DNA of 64,000 nt from JABAYQ01 sp049890095. Its GTDB lineage: Bacteria > Bacteroidota > Bacteroidia > Flavobacteriales > UBA7312. Both the position numbers and the translations under genes were made by a program. Location: the NCBI GenBank assembly GCA_049890095.1, contig JBMHCD010000008.1, forward strand, positions 310,001-374,000, read 5' to 3'. The notes under the pieces were generated by a model. The model saw only the letters and a list, made by a program, of their open reading frames with translations. It did no database searches and was not told the DNA's origin. This document shows positions 7,674-16,522 of this stretch, piece by piece (within the stretch, counting starts at the first letter, position 1; each line of letters opens with the position of its first letter).

Positions 7674-8620
7674 TAAAAAGGTTTTTTATTTTATTATTTG
7701 TAACAAATTCTTTTTTTGGGTTTTCTCAAGAATTAATTTGTAATATAAGTGTAACTTCGACTAAACTACAAAGTTTAGATAAGCAGAAATTCCGCACCCT
7801 TCAAACTTCCGTTCGTGAGTTTATGAATAATAAAAAATGGACTTCTGAAGTTTTTAAAGATGATGAAAAAATTGAATGTAACATTAGTATAAATATTCTT
7901 GAAGAAGTTTCTACTGATCAGTTTGAAGCATCAATAAACATCCAATCTTCTAGACCAATTTTTAATAGTTCTTATTATTCTCCTTTATTAACTTTTATAG
8001 ACAAAGAATTTAAGTTTAGATATGTAGAACATCAACCTTTAGAGTTTAATGAAAATACTTTTTCAAGCAATTTGACTTCTGTGTTAGCTTTTTATGCATA
8101 TTTAATAATTGGTTTAGATTATTATACATTTTCACAAGATGGTGGGGCGGTATATCTTCAAAAAGCCAAGAATATTGTTAACAATGCACAAGGTGCAGCT
8201 GAAAAGGGATGGAAAGCTTTTGAAAGTAATAAAAATAGATATTGGCTTGCCGAAGAATTATTAGATGCAAAATATGTAGATTTTCGTTCATGTTTGTACA
8301 ATTACCATAGGTTAGGGTTGGATAAAATGTATGATGATAGCGAAAAAGCACGAGCTGCAGTTACTGAAAGTTTGGAGTCATTACGTAAAGTTAAGCGTCT
8401 AAATCCGACTGCTTTTATTTTAAGAATATTCTTCGATGCTAAGTCATCTGAAATTGTGAATATTTATTCAAATGCATTTCAAGATGAAAAAAATCGAGTT
8501 TATAAAATATTAACAGAACTTGATCCTTCTAATATTAGCAAGTATAATAAGATAAAAGAAAATAATTCTAATAATTTAAATTCACCCAGTAGAAATACAG
8601 TACCAAATTCTCGTTTTTAA
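7670..8620 (+). CDS. DUF4835 family secreted protein (PorD-like, tentative)
   Basis: 316 residues with a clear signal peptide (MIKRFFILLFVTNSFFGFSQ), so periplasmic or outer-membrane-associated. The body matches my memory of the DUF4835 family: paired short cysteine segments (ELICNISV and KIECNISI), a central YYTFSQDGG and a C-terminal helical part. I recall that the family is also called PorD in work on the type IX secretion system; this is not proven by the sequence, and no other secretion genes are in the window. The position between coaBC and recN is the usual flavobacterial order. Overlaps coaBC by four bases and recN by one base. Confidence 0.75.
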   Translation: MIKRFFILLFVTNSFFGFSQELICNISVTSTKLQSLDKQKFRTLQTSVREFMNNKKWTSEVFKDDEKIECNISINILEEVSTDQFEASINIQSSRPIFNSSYYSPLLTFIDKEFKFRYVEHQPLEFNENTFSSNLTSVLAFYAYLIIGLDYYTFSQDGGAVYLQKAKNIVNNAQGAAEKGWKAFESNKNRYWLAEELLDAKYVDFRSCLYNYHRLGLDKMYDDSEKARAAVTESLESLRKVKRLNPTAFILRIFFDAKSSEIVNIYSNAFQDEKNRVYKILTELDPSNISKYNKIKENNSNNLNSPSRNTVPNSRF

Positions 8621-10284
8621 TGATCAAAAATTTATACATAAAAAACTATGCCTTAATAAAGGAAGTTAATATAGGTTTTGAGAATGGTTATACTAGCGTT
8701 ACAGGAGAGACGGGAGCAGGTAAGTCTATTTTTGTTGGAGCAATTTCACTTATTTTAGGTGAAAGAGCAGATTCTTCCTTACTAACCAATAAAGAAGAGA
8801 AATGTATTGTTGAAGGAGAATTTGATTTAAGCAGATTTAAATTGGATGATTTTTTTAATAAAAATGATCTAGATTTCAATAAAACTGCCATAATAAGAAG
8901 AGAAATAAATACAAATGGTAGAAGTCGATCATTTATTAATGATACTCCAGTAAGTTTAACACAATTAAAACAATTGGGAAATCAGTTATTTGATATTCAT
9001 TCTCAAAATCAAAATCAGAAAATCAACGAAAAATCATTTCAATTAAAAATATTAGATACATTTTCTAATAATAAAAAGTTACTTGCTGAATATAAATTAG
9101 CTTTTTCAGATTATATCAATCAGAAAAAAACATTAGATCATTTAATAGATAAAGCAAAAAATAATCGTTCGGATATAGATTACAAACATTTTTTATTAAA
9201 TGAGCTTAATGAAGCTAATTTGAATAAAGATGAGAAAATAGATTCCATTGAAGATGAACTAAAAATGTTAGCAAACGCTGAAGACATTTCCATAAAGTTA
9301 TCTCAAGCAATAGAAATGTCCGAAGATTCTGAATATTCTATAGTCAATCTTTTTTCTCAATTAAATTCTCTTTTACAAACTGTTGCTAAATTTTCTCCTA
9401 AAATAGAAAGTGTTAGTGAAAGGACAGAAAGTATTTTATTAGAGTTTAAAGATTGTTTAGATGATCTAAATAAAATAGGAAATGATATTGTTCATGATCC
9501 ACAACGATTAAAGTTTGTTCGAGAGCGTTATGATATCATTCAAAGTCTTTTTAGAAAACATTCTCTTTCAAGTGTTCAATCTCTTGTTGAATTACAAAAT
9601 AAATTAAGTATTGAGCTTAATGAAGTAAATGATATTGAACAACATATTGTAGAGTGTAAAAATAAACTAGAAAGTAAATATAAAAAGGCATTAAAATTAG
9701 CTCAATTATTATCTGATAATAGATTAAATACTTGTTCTAAATTTGAAAAAGAAATTCAATCAACTCTCTCTTTGTTAGGAATGTCAGAAGCAAAATTAAA
9801 AGTAAAATTAAGTTGTTCAGATACAATAAATAAATATGGAATGGATGATATAATGTTTTTATTTTCCGCTAATAAAGGCATTGAAATATCTGAACTAACA
9901 AAAGTAGCTTCTGGAGGAGAACTATCAAGGTTAATGTTTTCTATCAAGTCTAGTATTGCAAGTAAAATGAATTTGCCAACTATTTTATTTGATGAAATAG
10001 ATACAGGTGTTTCTGGAGAAATTGCTCATAAAATTGGTAGATTAATGAAAAAAATGACTTTAGATTCATCCATGCAGGTTATAAGTATTACTCATCTTCC
10101 TCAAGTAGCAGCAATGGGTACTAGCCAAATGTTTGTTGAGAAAAAAATAGAGGATAATAGCACATTTACTCATATCAGAACACTCACTTCTGAAGAACGT
10201 GAAGTTGAAATTGCAAAAATGTTGAGTGGAGAACAAATGACTAAGGTGTCATTAAGTAACGCTAGAGAATTGTTGGCTAGTTAA
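8620..10284 (+). CDS. recN: DNA repair protein RecN
   Basis: SMC-like ATPase acting at double-strand breaks in the cytoplasm. 554 residues. Walker A GETGAGKS at 29-36, a long central coiled coil (about 150-375), the ABC signature VASGGELSRLMF near 428-439, Walker B ILFDEIDTG near 454-463 and the switch ITHLPQVAA. The length and the split of the ATPase head by a coiled coil are normal for RecN. It is the last gene of the bamD operon, starting on the final A of the DUF4835 stop codon. The promoter of fabI overlaps its last codons. Confidence 0.97.
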   Translation: MIKNLYIKNYALIKEVNIGFENGYTSVTGETGAGKSIFVGAISLILGERADSSLLTNKEEKCIVEGEFDLSRFKLDDFFNKNDLDFNKTAIIRREINTNGRSRSFINDTPVSLTQLKQLGNQLFDIHSQNQNQKINEKSFQLKILDTFSNNKKLLAEYKLAFSDYINQKKTLDHLIDKAKNNRSDIDYKHFLLNELNEANLNKDEKIDSIEDELKMLANAEDISIKLSQAIEMSEDSEYSIVNLFSQLNSLLQTVAKFSPKIESVSERTESILLEFKDCLDDLNKIGNDIVHDPQRLKFVRERYDIIQSLFRKHSLSSVQSLVELQNKLSIELNEVNDIEQHIVECKNKLESKYKKALKLAQLLSDNRLNTCSKFEKEIQSTLSLLGMSEAKLKVKLSCSDTINKYGMDDIMFLFSANKGIEISELTKVASGGELSRLMFSIKSSIASKMNLPTILFDEIDTGVSGEIAHKIGRLMKKMTLDSSMQVISITHLPQVAAMGTSQMFVEKKIEDNSTFTHIRTLTSEEREVEIAKMLSGEQMTKVSLSNARELLAS

Positions 10285-10302
10285 TAAAACCAATTATATT
10301 TG
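10273..10302 (+). promoter_or_regulatory. fabI promoter inside the 3' end of recN
   Basis: TTG at 10273-10275, a 19-base spacer, then TATATTTG at 10295-10302, a full match to TAnnTTTG with consensus spacing. It lies 18 bases before the fabI ATG, and its -33 part overlaps the last recN codons. Confidence 0.75.
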
Positions 10303-10320
10303 TAAAAAATAAAAATTTTT

Positions 10321-11133
10321 ATGTCTAATAACTTATTAAAAGGTAAGAAGGGAATAATCTTTGGTGCTTTAGATTCGAAATCTATTGCATGGAAAGTTGC
10401 AGAACAATGTAAAGAACAAGGAGCAGAGTTTGTTTTAACTAACGCCCCAATAGCTCTCCGAATGGGTACAATTAACGAACTTGCTGAAAAAACAGGTGCT
10501 AAAGTAATTCCAGCAGATGCAACTTCTGTACAAGATTTGGAAAACCTTTTTGAAAAATCAATGGAAATACTAGAAGGAAAGATAGATTTTATTCTTCACT
10601 CTATTGGTATGTCTGTTAATGTTAGAAAAGGAAGACACTATACAGATCAGAATTATGATTTTACTCTAAAAGGTCTTGATGTTTCTTCACTATCTTTTCA
10701 TAAGGTTATGCAGGTTGCATGGAAAATGGAAGCAATGAATGATTATGGGTCTATTCTTGCACTTTCTTATATAGCAGCACAGAGAACATTTCCTGATTAT
10801 AATGATATGGCAGATAATAAATCATTCTTAGAATCAATTGCTAGAAGTTTTGGTTATCACTTTGGAGTAAGAAATAATGTAAGAGTAAATACTATTTCCC
10901 AATCTCCAACTATGACTACTGCAGGAAGTGGAGTAAAAGGGTTTGATGGTTTTTACAAATATGCAGATGAAATATCTCCTTTAGGTAATGCTAGCGGTGA
11001 TGATTGTGCAAAATATTGTATTACGTTATTCTCAGATTTCACAAAAGCAATTACCATGCAAAACTTATTTCATGATGGTGGATTTTCTAATACAGGAATA
11101 AGCGAAAAAGTAATGGAAAATTATTTGAAATAG
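10321..11133 (+). CDS. fabI: Enoyl-[acyl-carrier-protein] reductase FabI
   Basis: NADH-dependent last step of each fatty acid elongation cycle. 270 residues, short-chain-dehydrogenase fold. Visible: the nucleotide-binding start FGALDSKSIAWKVAEQ, and the catalytic pair Y160 and K167 spaced Y-x6-K (PDYNDMADNK), the spacing that distinguishes FabI from ordinary Y-x3-K dehydrogenases. The segment ISQSPTMTTAGSG replaces the IRTLAASGI type of E. coli, a difference I take as lineage variation. It has its own promoter and is closed by a hairpin terminator shared with convergent clpC. Confidence 0.93.
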   Translation: MSNNLLKGKKGIIFGALDSKSIAWKVAEQCKEQGAEFVLTNAPIALRMGTINELAEKTGAKVIPADATSVQDLENLFEKSMEILEGKIDFILHSIGMSVNVRKGRHYTDQNYDFTLKGLDVSSLSFHKVMQVAWKMEAMNDYGSILALSYIAAQRTFPDYNDMADNKSFLESIARSFGYHFGVRNNVRVNTISQSPTMTTAGSGVKGFDGFYKYADEISPLGNASGDDCAKYCITLFSDFTKAITMQNLFHDGGFSNTGISEKVMENYLK

Positions 11134-11150
11134 AATTTATTTTCAAAAAC

Positions 11151-11178
11151 AAAAAAGCCCGATTATTCGGGCTTTTTT
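11151..11178. terminator. Bidirectional terminator between fabI and clpC
   Basis: Perfect 12-bp stem (AAAAAAGCCCGA / TCGGGCTTTTTT) with a TTAT loop; the T-run follows the stem on one strand and the A-run gives the same on the other, so it can serve both convergent genes. Confidence 0.9.
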
Positions 11179-11187
11179 AATGTTTAT

Positions 11188-13725
11188 TTACTTTTTAGGT
11201 TTTAGAATACGAATTTTTAAAGACATTAATTTTTCATCAAGAGATATTTTTATTTTATCTCCTTCTTGTAAATGAGAATTTATAATTTCTTCAGCTATTA
11301 AATCTTCTAAATACTTTTGAATAGCGCGTTTTAAAGGGCGAGCACCAAAGTGTACATCATAACCTTTGTCAGCAATAAATTCTTTTGCCTTTTTATCTAT
11401 GTTAAGTTCATACCCCATGTTAGAAACTCTACCGAATAAAGCCTCTAATTCAATATCAATAATTTTATGAATATCAACTTCTTTTAATTGATTAAATAAA
11501 ATAACATCGTCAATTCGATTTAAGAATTCAGGTGCAAATGCTTTTTTTAATGCTTTTTCAATTAGATTTTTAGCATCTGAGTCCACTTCTTTCTTTCTGG
11601 AAGAAGTCGAAAAACCAACACCTTGACCAAAGTCTTTTAATTGACGTGAACCAATATTTGATGTCATGATGATTATTGTATTTTTAAAACTAATTTTTCT
11701 GCCTAGACTATCGGTCATATGTCCATCGTCTAAAGCTTGTAATAGTAAATTAAACACATCAGGATGAGCTTTTTCAACTTCATCAAGAAGAATAATAGAA
11801 TATGGTTTTCTTCTTACTTTTTCTGTTAATTGACCACCTTCTTCATATCCAACATAACCAGGAGGGGAGCCAACTAGTCTAGTAATGGCAAATTTTTCCA
11901 TGTACTCGCTCATATCTATTCTTATGAGAGAATCTTTAGTGTCAAACATTAACTGTGCTAACTCTTTGGCAAGCTGTGTTTTACCAACACCAGTTGGGCC
12001 TAGAAAAATAAAGGAACCTATTGGTTTGTTAGGATCTTTTAATCCTACTCGATTACGTCTGATTGCTTTTACAATCTTTTTGATTGCTTCATCTTGTCCA
12101 ATAACTTTAGATTGCAAATCACTTTCCATTTGAACTAACTTTTTAGTTTCCTGCTCAGCGATTCGTTGTACAGGAACACCAGTCATCATAGAAACTACCT
12201 GTGCAACATTATCTTCAGTTACGGTTTCCTTTTGATTTTTTAATTCGCTTTCCCATTTGTCTTTAGCAGCAGATAAATCATTTTCTATCTGACGTTCATG
12301 ATCTCTTAATCTTGCTGCTTCTTCAAAGCGTTGTTTTTTTACTACTTGAGTTTTTTCTTTTTTGATTTCTTCTAAATCGTTTTCAAGATTCAAAATATTT
12401 TGAGGAACATTAATATTTTTTATGTGAACTCTAGAGCCAGCTTCATCTAAAGCGTCGATTGCTTTATCAGGCAAATGTCGATCGCTCATGTATCTATTGG
12501 TTAAAGCAACACAAGCTTCAATTGCTTCTTCTGTATATTCAACATTATGATGATCTTCATACCTTTCTTTTATATTGTGTAGGATTTGAATAGTTTCGTC
12601 AATAGATGTAGGGTCTACAACTACTTTTTGAAACCTTCTTTCAAGTGCACCATCTTTTTCAATATTCTGACGATATTCGTCTAGCGTTGTTGCTCCTATG
12701 CACTGCAGTTCTCCTCTTGCTAGAGCAGGTTTAAACATATTTGATGCATCTAAAGAGCCAGAAGCTCCACCAGCACCGACTATGGTATGTATTTCATCAA
12801 TAAACAGAATGATATCTAAATTTGTTTCTAATTCATTTAAAATTGCTTTCATTCTCTCTTCAAATTGACCTCTATATTTTGTGCCTGCAACAAGAGCAGC
12901 TAAATCAAGTGAAATGATTCTTTTATTAAATAAAACTCTCGAAACTTTTCGTTGAATAATTCTTAATGCTAATCCTTCAGCTATAGCAGATTTTCCTACA
13001 CCAGGCTCTCCAATAAGTATTGGATTGTTTTTCTTTCTTCTGCTTAGTATTTGTGAAACTCTTTCTATTTCTGCCTCTCTTCCAACTATTGGATCTAGTT
13101 TATCTTGACTAGCCATTTTGGTCAAGTCTCTCCCAAAATTATCCAGAACAGGAGTGTTTGACTTTGCAGGTTTTGAACGTTTTGGTTTTTTAGAAAAGAA
13201 TTCTTCTTCAGAAGAAGACTCTGGATTATCAAATTCAGATTTTGGTGTTTGATCAATATTCTCACTCTCCTTTGTAGGTTCAATCTCAGAAAGCATCATT
13301 GCAAATTCTTTTTTTACTAAATCATAATTAACATTAAATTGCAATAGAGATCTAGTAACTACACTATCTTCGTCTTTAAGTATAGATAGTAATAGATGAG
13401 CAGTTCTAATTTCCGAACTTTTAAAAATCATCAATTCTAAATGAGTGAGCTTTATAGCTTTTGCGGCTTGTTTTTTTAACTCAATGTGATCTTTTGTAGA
13501 GTATTCACTTTTTTCGTTAGTTGAAATAGCATTTTCAACAACTTTTCTTAGAGCTGCTAAATCAACTTCCAATGCTTTTAACAATGAAATGGCTGTACCG
13601 CTACCATCTCTCAACATACCCAACAATAAATGTTCGGTGCCAATTGCAGAATGACCTAGTCTTAGAGCTTCTTCTCTACTATATCCTAGTACATCATTAA
13701 GTCGAGGTGAAAATTTTGCATCCAT
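11188..13725 (-). CDS. clpC: ATP-dependent Clp protease ATP-binding subunit ClpC
   Basis: AAA+ unfoldase that feeds proteins to ClpP. 845 residues in the standard order: N-terminal double repeat (1-145), a charged linker (150-195), first AAA+ domain with Walker A GEPGVGKS at 239-246, a UVR-type coiled middle region (KKQRFEEAARLRDHERQ) and a second AAA+ domain with GPTGVGKT near 574-581. The UVR segment separates ClpC from ClpA and ClpB. Transcribed divergently from gyrA across a 197-bp gap holding a 25-bp dyad; I found no exact TAnnTTTG box there, so how it is expressed is open. Confidence 0.97.
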   Translation of the reverse strand: MDAKFSPRLNDVLGYSREEALRLGHSAIGTEHLLLGMLRDGSGTAISLLKALEVDLAALRKVVENAISTNEKSEYSTKDHIELKKQAAKAIKLTHLELMIFKSSEIRTAHLLLSILKDEDSVVTRSLLQFNVNYDLVKKEFAMMLSEIEPTKESENIDQTPKSEFDNPESSSEEEFFSKKPKRSKPAKSNTPVLDNFGRDLTKMASQDKLDPIVGREAEIERVSQILSRRKKNNPILIGEPGVGKSAIAEGLALRIIQRKVSRVLFNKRIISLDLAALVAGTKYRGQFEERMKAILNELETNLDIILFIDEIHTIVGAGGASGSLDASNMFKPALARGELQCIGATTLDEYRQNIEKDGALERRFQKVVVDPTSIDETIQILHNIKERYEDHHNVEYTEEAIEACVALTNRYMSDRHLPDKAIDALDEAGSRVHIKNINVPQNILNLENDLEEIKKEKTQVVKKQRFEEAARLRDHERQIENDLSAAKDKWESELKNQKETVTEDNVAQVVSMMTGVPVQRIAEQETKKLVQMESDLQSKVIGQDEAIKKIVKAIRRNRVGLKDPNKPIGSFIFLGPTGVGKTQLAKELAQLMFDTKDSLIRIDMSEYMEKFAITRLVGSPPGYVGYEEGGQLTEKVRRKPYSIILLDEVEKAHPDVFNLLLQALDDGHMTDSLGRKISFKNTIIIMTSNIGSRQLKDFGQGVGFSTSSRKKEVDSDAKNLIEKALKKAFAPEFLNRIDDVILFNQLKEVDIHKIIDIELEALFGRVSNMGYELNIDKKAKEFIADKGYDVHFGARPLKRAIQKYLEDLIAEEIINSHLQEGDKIKISLDEKLMSLKIRILKPKK

Positions 13726-13820
13726 AAATTAATGTAAATTTAATAGTTAGTTGGCAACAATATAGTTTAGTGTAAAATTAATAAATTGATAATACGAAAG
13801 ATTGTTTTAGTTTGTTTCAT

Positions 13821-13845
13821 TTATCAACATTATTAATGTTAATAA
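13821..13845. promoter_or_regulatory. 25-bp inverted repeat between clpC and gyrA (candidate operator)
   Basis: Arms TTATCAACATTA (13821-13832) and TAATGTTAATAA (13834-13845) around one central base, with a single mismatch in the 12-bp arms; the inner 7-bp arms are perfect. It sits 95 bp from the clpC start and 77 bp from the gyrA start. The left arm also contains a DnaA-box-like TTATCAACA. Symmetry is seen; a regulatory role is inferred. Confidence 0.4.
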
Positions 13846-13922
13846 TTAATGATGAAAATTAGGCTTTTTTTTTATTGATTAATTAAATTCGTTGTGTAAT
13901 AATTAAAATACAAATAAGCTAT

Positions 13923-16433
13923 ATGGCTGATGGAGAAAAAATAATTTCAATAAATATTGAAGAGGAAATGAAGGCAAAGTACATTGATTATTCAATGTCC
14001 GTAATTGTTTCTAGAGCTTTGCCTGATGTTAGAGATGGTCTGAAACCTGTACACAGAAGGGTTTTGTTTGGAATGAATGAATTGGGGGTTACTTCTAACA
14101 AAGCTTATAAGAAATCTGCTCGTATTGTAGGGGAGGTTTTAGGTAAGTTTCACCCTCATGGAGACTCTTCTGTTTATGATACCATGGTACGTATGGCTCA
14201 AGAATGGTCTTTGAGGTATATGCTTGTTGATGGTCAAGGGAACTTTGGTTCTATAGATGGTGATAGTCCTGCAGCAATGCGTTATACAGAAGCAAGACTG
14301 AGAAAAACAGCTGAAGAATTACTGTCTGATATTGATAAAAATACAGTTGATTATCAATTAAATTTTGATGATACCATAAAAGAACCAGTTGTATTACCTG
14401 CAAGAATACCGAATTTACTTTGTAATGGTACTTCCGGTATTGCTGTTGGAATGGCAACAAACATGCCTCCACATAACTTAACTGAAGTTGTTGATGCTAC
14501 AATTGCTTACATTGATAACAAAGACATTGACATTGCTGGATTAATGCAACACATTAAAGCTCCAGATTTTCCTACTGGAGGAATTATATATGGTTATGAT
14601 GGCGTGAAAAGTGCATTTGAGACTGGTAGAGGTCGTGTTGTAATGAGAGCGAAAACTAGTTTTGAAGAAGTAGGTAATAGAGAAGCAATTATTGTTTCTG
14701 AAATTCCTTACATGGTAAATAAGGCCGACATGATTAAAAAAACAGCCGACCTTGTTAACGCTAAAAAATTAGAAGGAATTCACGATATTAGAGATGAATC
14801 AGACCGTACGGGTATGCGTATTGTTTATGAACTCAAAAGAGATGCTATTCCGAACATCGTATTAAACAAGTTGTTTAAATACACTCAATTACAATCATCT
14901 TTTAGTGTAAACAATATTGCTTTAGTAAATGGTCGTCCTGAACAACTAAATCTAAAACAGATTATTGGTCATTATGTAGATCATAGACATGAAGTTGTTG
15001 TAAGAAGAACTCAATTTGAACTTGATCAAGCTGAAAAAAGAGCTCATATACTTGAAGGTTTATTGATAGCATTGGATAATTTAGATGCTGTTATTTCTTT
15101 GATACGCGCTTCTAAAACACCTGAAGAAGCTAGAAATGGTTTGATTGAAAAATTCAAGCTTTCTGAAATTCAGGCTAGGGCGATATTAGACTTAAGACTT
15201 CAAAAGCTTACTGGTCTTGAAAGAGATAAGATAAAGGAAGAATATGATGAATTGATGAAAACAATTGCCCACTTAAAGTCTATATTGGAAAGTGAAGAAA
15301 TGAGAATGGATATTATCAAATCTGAACTAACTGAAGTTAAGGAAAAGTATGGAGATGAGCGAAGATCAATTATAGAGTACGCAGGTGGAGATTTCAAAAT
15401 TGAGGATATGATTCCGGATGAGGAAGTAGTTATAACTATTTCTCATTTAGGCTATGTTAAAAGAACTAATCTTACCGAATACAAGTCACAAAATAGAGGT
15501 GGTGTTGGTGCTAGAGGAGCAAAAACTAGAGATGAAGATTTTTTACAAGAAGTTTTTGTTGCTAATAACCATGATTACATGTTGTTTTTTACTGAAAAAG
15601 GAAGATGTTTTTGGCTAAGAGTATTTGAAATTCCAGAAGGATCAAAAACATCCAAAGGAAGAGCTATACAAAACATGATTAATATTCCTTCCGATGATAA
15701 GGTCATGGCGTATATCAATACCAAAGATCTTAAAGACGAAGAATATGTTTCTAATCATTATGTAGTAATGTGTACTGTTAAAGGACAGATTAAGAAAACA
15801 CCTTTATTATCTTATTCTAAACCAAGGCAAAATGGTATTAATGCTATTACTATCAAAGAAAATGACCAGCTATTAGAGGCTAAGCTTACTACAGGGGCTT
15901 CACAAATAATGATGGCAGTAAAATCAGGAAAAGCCATTCGGTTTGAAGAAGAAAAAGTTAGACCAATGGGAAGAACAGCCTCTGGTGTTAGAGGTGTTAC
16001 TTTAGCTAATAGTGATGATCAGGTAGTAGGTATGATATGCGTTGATGATTTTAATTCTGATGTTTTAGTGGTCGCTGAAAATGGATATGGTAAGCGATCA
16101 AGTATTGAAGATTATCGAATCACCAATAGAGGAGGAAAAGGAGTAAAAACTATCAATGTTACTGAAAAAACAGGTAGCTTAATTGCTCTAAAAAATGTTA
16201 CAGATGATAATGACTTAATGGTTGTAAATAAATCTGGAATTACTATTCGAATTTCGGTTGCTGATCTAAGACAAATGGGACGAGCCACTCAAGGAGTTCG
16301 TATTATAAAGCTAAAGGGTGATGATTCAATAGCTGCTGTTGCAAAGGTTCCTGCATCTAGTGAAGAAGATATTGATGAATCACAAACAAATGAAACGAAT
16401 AGTCAAGCGGAATCAAATACGAGTAAAGAATAA
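13923..16433 (+). CDS. gyrA: DNA gyrase subunit A
   Basis: Breakage-rejoining subunit of gyrase; with GyrB it introduces negative supercoils. 836 residues. The catalytic tyrosine is Y121 (AAMRYTEAR). The quinolone-determining region HPHGDSSVYDTMVRMAQ keeps the residues equal to E. coli Ser83 and Asp87 (S82 and D86), so no classical resistance change is seen. The C-terminal blades include the GyrA-box-like QNRGGVG at 523-529, which supports GyrA over ParC/GrlA; the match to Q(R/K)RGG(R/K)G is imperfect. An acidic, Ser/Asn-rich tail follows. Divergent from clpC and closed by a hairpin terminator at 16457-16486. Confidence 0.93.
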   Translation: MADGEKIISINIEEEMKAKYIDYSMSVIVSRALPDVRDGLKPVHRRVLFGMNELGVTSNKAYKKSARIVGEVLGKFHPHGDSSVYDTMVRMAQEWSLRYMLVDGQGNFGSIDGDSPAAMRYTEARLRKTAEELLSDIDKNTVDYQLNFDDTIKEPVVLPARIPNLLCNGTSGIAVGMATNMPPHNLTEVVDATIAYIDNKDIDIAGLMQHIKAPDFPTGGIIYGYDGVKSAFETGRGRVVMRAKTSFEEVGNREAIIVSEIPYMVNKADMIKKTADLVNAKKLEGIHDIRDESDRTGMRIVYELKRDAIPNIVLNKLFKYTQLQSSFSVNNIALVNGRPEQLNLKQIIGHYVDHRHEVVVRRTQFELDQAEKRAHILEGLLIALDNLDAVISLIRASKTPEEARNGLIEKFKLSEIQARAILDLRLQKLTGLERDKIKEEYDELMKTIAHLKSILESEEMRMDIIKSELTEVKEKYGDERRSIIEYAGGDFKIEDMIPDEEVVITISHLGYVKRTNLTEYKSQNRGGVGARGAKTRDEDFLQEVFVANNHDYMLFFTEKGRCFWLRVFEIPEGSKTSKGRAIQNMINIPSDDKVMAYINTKDLKDEEYVSNHYVVMCTVKGQIKKTPLLSYSKPRQNGINAITIKENDQLLEAKLTTGASQIMMAVKSGKAIRFEEEKVRPMGRTASGVRGVTLANSDDQVVGMICVDDFNSDVLVVAENGYGKRSSIEDYRITNRGGKGVKTINVTEKTGSLIALKNVTDDNDLMVVNKSGITIRISVADLRQMGRATQGVRIIKLKGDDSIAAVAKVPASSEEDIDESQTNETNSQAESNTSKE

Positions 16434-16456
16434 ATTATTAAATTACTCCCAATTTT

Positions 16457-16486
16457 AAAAGCGACCTCATTTGAAGTCGCTTTTTT
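16457..16486 (+). terminator. gyrA terminator
   Basis: Stem AAAAGCGAC / GTCGCTTTT followed by a T-run ending at 16486. Its T-run abuts the -7 box of the next gene. Confidence 0.8.
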
Positions 16487-16487
16487 A

Positions 16488-16495
16488 TATATTTG
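16488..16495 (+). promoter_or_regulatory. -7 box upstream of the M16 peptidase gene
   Basis: TATATTTG, a full TAnnTTTG match, 27 bases before the ATG and directly behind the gyrA terminator. No well-spaced TTG is seen upstream. Confidence 0.55.
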
Positions 16496-16522
16496 CACTT
16501 TTAAATTTCATTAAAAACTACT

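Noticed and set aside
8688..8891. Short open frames on the strand opposite recN, clpC, gyrA and other large genes
   Set aside because: They lie fully inside well-identified genes, have no family resemblance or start signals, and are expected by chance.
14148..14196. Quinolone-resistance change in gyrA
   Set aside because: The residues equal to Ser83 and Asp87 are unchanged; the neighbouring A-to-S difference alone is not a classical resistance mutation.
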